39,393 nucleotides of DNA from contig DATBBR010000089.1 of the NCBI GenBank assembly GCA_036270875.1, positions 1-39,393 of the forward strand, read 5' to 3'. Under the pieces are notes generated by a model. The model searched no databases and had not been told where the DNA came from. It was given only the letters and a program-made list of their open reading frames with translations. Both the position numbers and the translations under genes were made by a program. This DNA is from Acidimicrobiales bacterium (GTDB lineage Bacteria > Actinomycetota > Acidimicrobiia > Acidimicrobiales > AC-9). Of the stretch, positions 33,462 through 39,393 are shown in pieces. Within the stretch, counting starts at the first letter, position 1. Each line of letters starts with the position of its first letter.

Positions 33462-35501
33462 TCAGGATCCGCCCCGCGGTCGGGAGCCGGCAACGTCGGG
33501 CTCCACTTTGCCGTCGTCCCCGAGCTCCCGGGTGGGGACGTCGGGTGCGGCCAGCGTGCGCCGGTCAAAGGAAGCCGTGGTGGGCTCCCGACCCGCCCGG
33601 CGGTCCAGCCACGCGGAGATGCGCAACAGGGACCGGCGCTTGTTGTACTCGACGGCGCCCTCCGGGTGCCGGGCGTAGGTGAGGGCGCCGATCCCGAACA
33701 GGAAGAAGGCCAGCACCGTGAACCGGCTCCCGAGGTTGCCCAAGAGCTCGGGCACGACGACGAAGGCGATGCCGGCGTTGACCGCTCCTTCCACCGTCCG
33801 GACGCCGGTCGTGAGCACGAGCACGACGAACAGGAGCGAGAAGAAGGCGTTGTAGTCGCCCGCCGAGGTCGTGCCCTGGAGGGATCCGAACATCGCGCCG
33901 CCCACGCCGGCGATGCCCGCCGACAGGGCGAAGATGGTGATCTTGGCCCGCACCGGGTTGATCCCGATCGTCTCGGCTGCCACCTCGCTGCCCCGGAGGG
34001 CGGCGAGGTACCGGCCGATGGTGCCCTTTCGCACCAGGATCACGATCACCGCGCAGATGGCGAACACCGCCATGGCCAGCAGGAAGAAGGCCCGGTTGCC
34101 GCTGAAGCCGCCGGGCCTGGGCACGCTCACCCCGGTGTCGCCGTTGCCCAACCAGCTCTGGGGGAAGAGGACGTTGCTGGCCAGGAGCGCGAAGGCCAAG
34201 GTGGCCAGGGCCAGGTAGAGGCCCCTGAGACGCAACGTGGGGATGGCCACCAGTGCGCCCGCCGCGCCCGCCACTACTCCTCCGATGATCATGCCGACGA
34301 TGAAGTTGATGTTGAACTGGGTGGCCAGCTGGCCGGCGGTGAACGCGCCAATGCCGGCGAAGCTGGCCTGGCACAGGGATATCTGCCCGCTCATGCCGGT
34401 GAGGGCGGTGATGGACAGGAAGATGGTGGCGTAGACGATGCCCTGGGTGAGCAGGAACAGCCAGTGGGTTGGGACGAGGAACAGCGAGACCACCATGTAG
34501 ACGACGATGAAGACCGGGAAGATGATCTTGGTCAGCCGGTCGAGGGTCGCGCCTCGCAAGGAGGCGGCCAGGGCCGGCGGAGGCGGGTCACAGCCCGCCA
34601 GGGGGTCGGCGGCCTCACGGCGTCGCCGTACCGGCGGCCAGAACAGCAGGAGGAGGACGAGCACCACAAATGGGAACGAGGGCCGCAGCCCGGTGGCGAG
34701 GATGCTGTTCAGCGGCAGGTACCCCGTCAGTACCTGCTGGAAGATCCCCAGCAGGAGGCCGCCCGCCAGGGCGAGAGGCAGGCTGGCCAACCCCGCGAAC
34801 ACCGCCGCGGCGATGGCTGCGACCAGCAGGGAGATGAAGTTGAGCGGGTCGACGTTGGCGTAGTACGGGGCCAGCAGGACGCCGGCCAGGGCGGCGAGGA
34901 AGCTGGAGAGCATCCAGGCGAAGGAGCTGATCCTGCTCGAATTGATGCCCGCCAGCTCCACCATGCGGGGGCTCTCGACGACCGCTCGCATCTTGAGGCC
35001 CAGGGCGGTGAACTTGAACAGCAGGCCCAGGGCCGCCATCACCACGAGCACGGCGACGATGACGACCAGCTGGTTGCCGTCGATGTGGTAGCTACCGAAG
35101 TGGTAGACGGCGTTCGGCTTCGGGGAGAGGCTGGGCGGGTTCTGGTGCTGGCCGGGCCAGAAGAACTGCACGATCGAGGGCACGCCGATCAGCAGGCCGA
35201 GCCCGGAGATGAGCTTCACCACGGTGGGGGCGGTGCGCATGTGCCGGAACAAGAAGCGGTCCAGCAGGTACCCCAGCGCCGGTCCGGCCACGACCACTGC
35301 GAGCACGAAGCCCGCCCACTTGGACCAGTGGTGCTGGGACACCGCAGCGTAGAAGATCGCCGCCGACACGTAGGCCTGGGCCGCGAAGGCCAGGTTGAAC
35401 ACGCCCGAGGTCTTGTAGGTGAGGACCAACCCCACCGCCACGAGCGCGTAGACGAAGCCGAACGGGATGCCCGGTATGGCGAAGGACAGGAAGTGCGTCA
35501 A
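33462..35501 (-). CDS. Second fused ABC permease LivH-LivM
   Basis: Permease fusion of 679 residues. Residues 1-290 are LivH-like (GFVYALVAVGLVLTYKTSG), with GVFNLAFAAQAYVSA where most relatives read NFAHG. The second half, from about residue 320, is LivM-like (GMSGQISLCQASFAGIGAF, PTLRLRGLYLALATLAFA). A polar tail of about 50 residues follows the last helix. The start is a TTG at 35501, chosen because nothing upstream fits: the binding-protein stop is 6 bases away. It shares the fusion with the permease at 24042 but has low identity by eye. Confidence 0.92.
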   Translation of the reverse strand: MTHFLSFAIPGIPFGFVYALVAVGLVLTYKTSGVFNLAFAAQAYVSAAIFYAAVSQHHWSKWAGFVLAVVVAGPALGYLLDRFLFRHMRTAPTVVKLISGLGLLIGVPSIVQFFWPGQHQNPPSLSPKPNAVYHFGSYHIDGNQLVVIVAVLVVMAALGLLFKFTALGLKMRAVVESPRMVELAGINSSRISSFAWMLSSFLAALAGVLLAPYYANVDPLNFISLLVAAIAAAVFAGLASLPLALAGGLLLGIFQQVLTGYLPLNSILATGLRPSFPFVVLVLLLLFWPPVRRRREAADPLAGCDPPPPALAASLRGATLDRLTKIIFPVFIVVYMVVSLFLVPTHWLFLLTQGIVYATIFLSITALTGMSGQISLCQASFAGIGAFTAGQLATQFNINFIVGMIIGGVVAGAAGALVAIPTLRLRGLYLALATLAFALLASNVLFPQSWLGNGDTGVSVPRPGGFSGNRAFFLLAMAVFAICAVIVILVRKGTIGRYLAALRGSEVAAETIGINPVRAKITIFALSAGIAGVGGAMFGSLQGTTSAGDYNAFFSLLFVVLVLTTGVRTVEGAVNAGIAFVVVPELLGNLGSRFTVLAFFLFGIGALTYARHPEGAVEYNKRRSLLRISAWLDRRAGREPTTASFDRRTLAAPDVPTRELGDDGKVEPDVAGSRPRGGS

Positions 35502-35507
35502 GCCGGG

Positions 35508-36836
35508 TCAGCTGGTCTTGGGCGTCGGTTGGGTCGAGTTGAAGAACGTGGTCGGATCGTTCGGGAACGGGACCGGGTTCATGGTGGTGGCGTTGGGCGC
35601 CTGGAAGCAGACGAAGGGGTTCTTGCCGCTCCCGAACACAGAGGTGAAGTGGCCCTGCTGGACCTGGAGGAAGGCGTTGCAGTCGATTGGCCCGCTGCTG
35701 GTGTGCTGCACCGTCCAGTCGATCCCCGGTGAGATGCCGCCCGCCGTGTAGTGGGTCATCTTGTTGATCGTGTTGACGACGTTCTGGCGGGTCACGTTGG
35801 GGCCCACCTGGCGCAGCGCGGTGACGAACAGGTCGGCGTTGATCCAGCCGGCCAGGGTGACGTCGCTGACCGGCGCACCAGCCTTCGCCATGGCGTCGAG
35901 GTAGTTGTCCATCCCCTGGGTGAACCCGTGGGCGTAGGGGACGAAGCCGGTCTGGAAGTAGACGCCCTCCATGAGCGGTGCGAACTGGTTGAGCACGCTC
36001 TGGTCGTAGCCGTTGGGCCAGTACTGCTTGACCTGGTTGTAGAGGCCAGCCTCCTGGAGGCCCTTGCTGAGCACGGTGTTGCCGGTCGGGTCCATGCAGG
36101 TGCCGACGAACTGGGCCCCGCTGTTCTTGAGCTGGGTGATGTCGCCGCTGATGTCGGTGAAGCCGAACGGGAGGCTGGTGTCCTTGAGCACCACCTGCTG
36201 ACCGGTCTGGGGGGCGAACTTCTGGAAGGTGTTGATCGTGCCGGTGGCGCAGTCGGCCGATTGGGAGACGGTGTAGGCGATAACGCCGACCTTCTGGGCG
36301 CCGACCCGGTTGGCCAGGTATGCGACCAGGGGCCCCTGGTGGGTGAAGTTGAGGAAGGAGCCCTTGTCGCCGAACAGGCTGGGGCCCGCGGACCACTCGG
36401 GGTTGACGTTCCAGCCGAAGGTGGGGACGTTGTTCTGCGCCAGGTACTTGCCGCCCGGGAACTGTGGCGTGGCCACGCCCACGACGGCGAACACGTTGTC
36501 CTGGGTGACCAGCGCCCGGGCCTGTGAGACGTCGAGCGAGGGCAGGGTCTGGTCGTCGAGCTGGGCGACGTACTTGATCTTGCGCCCGTTCACCCCGCCG
36601 GACGCGTTGACCTGGTCGAGGTAGGCCTGCACGCCCTGGAAGATCGGTCCGTACTGGTTGGCCAGGGGCCCGGTCTTGGCGGCGATGCCGCCGATGTCGA
36701 TCTCGTTGGACGTCACCCCCTGCGTCTGACTGCCGCCGCCGCCTCCGCCCGAGGCGTTGCCGCAGGCAACCAGTATCAGGCTGAGGACGGCAGGAAGGGC
36801 GACGAGGCGGAAGGCCCTGGTGGCCAGACGGGGCAT
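35508..36836 (-). CDS. Second Liv-type substrate-binding lipoprotein, LivK-like
   Basis: Receptor of 442 residues. The lipobox LVAC has Cys25, followed by a short Gly-rich linker. The type I periplasmic-binding fold begins with VTSNEIDIGGIAAKTGPLANQYGP and continues with VNASGGVNGRKIKYVAQLDD, then ALVTQDNVFAVVGV. The C-terminal region has three cysteines. ATG 36836 has a strong GGAGGT ribosome-binding site. It is the first gene of a complete binding protein-permease-LivG-LivF operon and divergent from the acyl-CoA synthetase gene. The substrate cannot be named, but the neighbour suggests an organic acid that is activated with CoA. Confidence 0.92.
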   Translation of the reverse strand: MPRLATRAFRLVALPAVLSLILVACGNASGGGGGGSQTQGVTSNEIDIGGIAAKTGPLANQYGPIFQGVQAYLDQVNASGGVNGRKIKYVAQLDDQTLPSLDVSQARALVTQDNVFAVVGVATPQFPGGKYLAQNNVPTFGWNVNPEWSAGPSLFGDKGSFLNFTHQGPLVAYLANRVGAQKVGVIAYTVSQSADCATGTINTFQKFAPQTGQQVVLKDTSLPFGFTDISGDITQLKNSGAQFVGTCMDPTGNTVLSKGLQEAGLYNQVKQYWPNGYDQSVLNQFAPLMEGVYFQTGFVPYAHGFTQGMDNYLDAMAKAGAPVSDVTLAGWINADLFVTALRQVGPNVTRQNVVNTINKMTHYTAGGISPGIDWTVQHTSSGPIDCNAFLQVQQGHFTSVFGSGKNPFVCFQAPNATTMNPVPFPNDPTTFFNSTQPTPKTS

Positions 36837-36855
36837 GGCGACCTCCGGTGGGGGG

Positions 36856-36884
36856 CTGCGGTCAACTGCACTGCGGTCAGGTTA
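36856..36884 (-). promoter_or_regulatory. Direct repeat and half-site upstream of the second ABC operon
   Basis: CTGCGGTCA occurs twice (36856-36864 and 36871-36879), a 15-base period. The second copy runs into GGTTA; on the coding strand this reads TAACCTGACCGCAGTG, sharing TAACCTGAC with site B. It may be a weaker site for the same regulator. Confidence 0.35.
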
Positions 36885-37027
36885 CGAAGGTCGCGCGCGC
36901 GTTGTCGCGTCCAGTCCGATCGCCCCAGTCGACCCGCCCGAACCCGCGGGATCGGCCCGGCCGTCGAGCCTGGGCCGTCGTGACGAGCACCGATACCCCC
37001 CGTGCCTGGTCCCACTGGGCGCAAGTA

Positions 37028-37041
37028 TGACATCGTTGTCA
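37028..37041. promoter_or_regulatory. TGAC-N6-GTCA operator candidate, site D
   Basis: TGACATCGTTGTCA has 5-bp perfect arms (TGACA/TGTCA). It lies 36 bases before the acyl-CoA synthetase start and in the divergent region of the second ABC operon. AGTATGAC..CG.TGTCAG is shared with site A. The remaining 241-base intergenic region shows no coding signal. Confidence 0.6.
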
Positions 37042-37077
37042 GCATCATGGGCAACAGGACGCCTTCGCACACTGACG

Positions 37078-38592
37078 ATGCCTGCTGATCCCCAGTACGG
37101 CATCCCTGCCGCCGCCGCCGTGCGCCCGGGCCATCCCGCCCTCGTGCTGGGACCCGAGATGCGCACCTACGCCGACCTGGACGACCGGGCCCACCGGACC
37201 GCCGACGCCCTCTCGCGCCTCGGTGTGGCGCGAGGCGACCGGGTCGGCGTGATGCTGCCGAACTCCTTCGAGTGGTTCGAGGTCGTTCACGGCGCCGGGC
37301 GACTCGGGGCCGTGGCCGTCCCGGTGAACATCCATTTCAAGGCGGCCGAGACCGGATGGGTGCTGACCGATTCGGACTGCCGGGCCGTGGTGGTCGACCC
37401 CGAGCTGGCCGCGAGCCTGGCCGACGTGCCGGGCATCCCCCGACTGGTGGTGGGCGACGGCTACGAGGAGGCCCTGGCTGACTCTTCGGGCCGGCCTCCC
37501 GGGCCGGGCCCCGCCGGGCCGGGCGAGGGCGATGGCGACGGCTGGCCTACGACCATGGTGTACACGTCGGGTACGACGGGACGCCCCAAGGGCGTCGTGC
37601 CCGGCGGCGACGACCTGCGCCGAACGGCGGCGGGGATGGCGGGGATGGGTGCCCGGTGGGGCTTCGGCCCGGACGACGTCCATCTGCTCGTCGGGCCCTC
37701 CTACCACTCCGGGCCGGCCGCCTTTGCCCAGGCGCACCTCGCCCTCGGGGCGACCGTGGTCATCATGCCCCGCTGGGACGCCGAGTCCTGCCTGGCCCTC
37801 ATCCAGGATCACCGGGTGACCAACACGCACATGGTCCCCTCCAACTTCATCCGCATCCTGGACCTGGAACCGAAGGTCCGGGCGTCCTACGACCTGTCGT
37901 CGCTGCACGTGGTGCTGCACGCCGCCGCCCCGTGCCCGGTCCCTGTCAAGCGGGCGTTCATGGAGCTGGTGGGGCCGGAGAAGGTCTTCGAGTACTTCGG
38001 CGCCACCGAGGGAGGCGGCACCGCCATCTCGCCGCAGGAGTGGCTGGAGCACCCGGGCAGCGTGGGGCGGGCCATCGGCGGCAACGAGATCGTGATCCTC
38101 GACGACGAGGGCCGGGTCCTCGCTCCCGGAGAGGTGGGGCTGGTGTACGTGCGACCGGAGTCGGCGCCCTTCCGGTACCACCGTGATGACGAGAAGACGT
38201 CGGGCGCGTTCAAGGGCGAGCGCTTCACCGTGGGCGACATGGGCTATCTGGACAAGGACGGCTACCTGTTCCTCACGGACCGCCGGGCTGACATGGTGAT
38301 AACGGGCGGCGTGAACGTCTACCCCCGCGAGATCGAAGACGTGCTCTACCTGCACCCCGACGTGGCGGACTGCGCGGTCTACGGCGTGCCCGACGAGCGC
38401 TGGGGGGAGGCCCTCAAGGCCGTGGTCCAGCCCCGCGCCGGCGCCAGCCTCGACACCGACGAGGTCGTGGCCTGGTGCCGGGAGCGGCTCGCTGACTACA
38501 AGCGGCCCCGTCAGGTGGCCTTCGTCGACGAGCTGCCGCGCGATCCCAACGGCAAGATAGCCAAGCACCGCCTGCGCGCAGCGGAGGCCTGA
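37078..38592 (+). CDS. Acyl-CoA synthetase (AMP-forming, ANL superfamily)
   Basis: Activates a carboxylic acid with ATP to an acyl-adenylate and then to a CoA thioester. The 504 residues show the P-loop YTSGTTGRPKG (162-172), YFGATEGGG, GDMGYLDKDGYLFLTDR, the hinge region DRRADMVITGGVNVYPREIE and the catalytic C-terminal Lys493 in PNGKIAKHRLR. It resembles the FadD/long-chain or aromatic-acid group; chain length cannot be told. The open frame extends back to 36757, but ATG 37078 gives the family-typical length and lies just after palindrome D. Transport by the neighbouring Liv-type system followed by activation here is a reasonable inference. Confidence 0.92.
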   Translation: MPADPQYGIPAAAAVRPGHPALVLGPEMRTYADLDDRAHRTADALSRLGVARGDRVGVMLPNSFEWFEVVHGAGRLGAVAVPVNIHFKAAETGWVLTDSDCRAVVVDPELAASLADVPGIPRLVVGDGYEEALADSSGRPPGPGPAGPGEGDGDGWPTTMVYTSGTTGRPKGVVPGGDDLRRTAAGMAGMGARWGFGPDDVHLLVGPSYHSGPAAFAQAHLALGATVVIMPRWDAESCLALIQDHRVTNTHMVPSNFIRILDLEPKVRASYDLSSLHVVLHAAAPCPVPVKRAFMELVGPEKVFEYFGATEGGGTAISPQEWLEHPGSVGRAIGGNEIVILDDEGRVLAPGEVGLVYVRPESAPFRYHRDDEKTSGAFKGERFTVGDMGYLDKDGYLFLTDRRADMVITGGVNVYPREIEDVLYLHPDVADCAVYGVPDERWGEALKAVVQPRAGASLDTDEVVAWCRERLADYKRPRQVAFVDELPRDPNGKIAKHRLRAAEA

Positions 38593-38619
38593 CCAACGCG
38601 TCATCCGGCGGCCGAGAAG

Positions 38620-39393
38620 TCAGGCGAGCTCGAGCAGGAGCGTGACGACCTCGAAGGGCCGCAGTCGCAGCGGGATCGAGCCGTCGTCGTCAAGGTCCAC
38701 AATCTCTTGTGGCCGCTCGAGCAGATCCGCGCGCCGAGCCTCGGCCACGGGGGCGGCGCACGTCAGCCGGACCGGGCCCCGCTGGCCCCACGCCTCGTAG
38801 AGCCGCACGACCATGTCGTCGGTGTCCTCCGCTTTCTTGACGGCATCGACCACGACGCCCGGTTGGTCGACCCGGAGCAACGACTCCCGTCGGGCCCGCT
38901 GCCCGCCGCTGGGCGCCGTGGGCACAGGCCGCAGAGGGACGTTGAGCTCGTAGCCCGCGTCCACCACGCCACCGTCACGGAGGTCGCCCGAATGCGGCAG
39001 TAGCGCGTACGTGAACCGGTGCTCGCCGCGATCGGCCTGCGGGTCGGGCCACCCCGGTGCGCGCAGGAGCGAGAGGCGCATGACGTTGCCCTGTATGTCG
39101 TAGCCGTACTTGCAGTCGTTGAGGAGGGCCACGCCGTAGCCCGGCTCCGACAGGTCGGCCCAGCGCTGCGCGCACACCTCGAAGCGGGCCAGGTCCCAGC
39201 TCGTGTTGGCGTGGGTCGGTCGCTCGACGTGGCCGTACTGGATCTCGTAGGTGGCCCGCTGAGACCGGACGTCGACGGGAAAAGCCACCTTGAGGAGGCG
39301 GCGTGACTCCTGCCAGTCCACCGTGGTGGCGAAGTCCAGTCGGCCCGAGCCGGCCGACAGCGAGATCGTCTGGGTGACCCGGGAGTCGCCGAG
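38620..39393 (-). CDS. Alpha-mannosidase GH38, C-terminal part
   Basis: The visible 257 residues form the C-terminal beta-domain of a GH38 mannosidase: VDWQESRRLLKVAFPVDV, ATYEIQYGHVERPTH, NTSWDLARFEVCAQRWADLS and ALLNDCKYGYDIQGN are near-invariant in actinobacterial alpha-mannosidases. The frame is open at base 39393, so the catalytic domain and the start are outside; the GTG at 39321 is an internal valine. It converges on the acyl-CoA synthetase gene, 27 bases apart, and is probably unrelated to it. Its job is likely breakdown of mannose-containing glycans. Confidence 0.93.
   Translation of the reverse strand, partial: LGDSRVTQTISLSAGSGRLDFATTVDWQESRRLLKVAFPVDVRSQRATYEIQYGHVERPTHANTSWDLARFEVCAQRWADLSEPGYGVALLNDCKYGYDIQGNVMRLSLLRAPGWPDPQADRGEHRFTYALLPHSGDLRDGGVVDAGYELNVPLRPVPTAPSGGQRARRESLLRVDQPGVVVDAVKKAEDTDDMVVRLYEAWGQRGPVRLTCAAPVAEARRADLLERPQEIVDLDDDGSIPLRLRPFEVVTLLLELA

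Noticed and set aside
33246-35732. An 828-codon plus-strand open frame across the second ABC permease
   Set aside because: The Glu/Gly/His/Asp-rich product has no membrane segments or motifs; it is the antisense shadow of the permease.
38590-38603. A perfect TGAC-N6-GTCA at the 3' end of the acyl-CoA synthetase gene
   Set aside because: It straddles a stop codon between convergent genes with no start nearby and lacks the shared flanks, so it is probably chance.

Overview
The window is uniformly GC-rich DNA, roughly 70% GC by eye, that is nearly all coding: 32 genes, no gap above 300 bases, and no rRNA, tRNA, insertion sequence or CRISPR array. The dapA-rnj-ftsK order, frequent GTG/TTG starts, 4-base ATGA/GTGA overlaps, lipoprotein-type binding proteins and fused LivH-LivM permeases point to an actinobacterium. 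A deep, uncultured-type lineage such as Acidimicrobiia is my inference; no marker gene here proves it.

Layout. (1) 1-7018, plus strand: a housekeeping block with the dapA 3' part, RNase J, an FtsK/SpoIIIE translocase, a D,D-carboxypeptidase and an SDR oxidoreductase. (2) 7019-9391: an MFS efflux pump and its overlapping TetR gene, with a promoter and a palindromic operator in front. (3) 9450-17590: a cell-surface glycan block. It holds a GtrA-type flippase, a YfhO-type GT-C membrane protein, a GT2 polyprenyl-phosphate sugar transferase, a clear UDP-sulfoquinovose synthase, a second sugar epimerase and a secreted GH30-type hydrolase. (4) 17666-20851, minus strand: a tightly coupled catabolic operon with a D-2-hydroxyacid dehydrogenase, a class II aldolase, a zinc alcohol dehydrogenase and a VOC protein. 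(5) 21026-28473, minus strand: an MFS carrier and a branched-chain-amino-acid-type ABC transporter (LivF, LivG, LivHM fusion), preceded by two unusual envelope genes. The matching binding protein is divergent at 28636. (6) 30163-36836: an amidohydrolase, a small lipoprotein and a second complete Liv-type ABC system. (7) 37078-39393: an acyl-CoA synthetase and the C-terminal part of a GH38 alpha-mannosidase that runs off the window.

Two observations stand out. First, region 3 has all three roles of a CsbB-GtcA-YfhO (Gtr-type) lipid-linked glycosylation system next to the enzyme that makes UDP-sulfoquinovose. This suggests a sulfonated-sugar decoration of a surface polymer; I know of no such system described. 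Second, a palindrome of the form TGAC-N6-GTCA, often within ACCTGAC, recurs in front of the catabolic operon, the first ABC binding protein, the small lipoprotein and the acyl-CoA synthetase/second ABC system, and on the start codon of the MFS carrier. This suggests that regions 4-7 form one regulon under a regulator encoded elsewhere.
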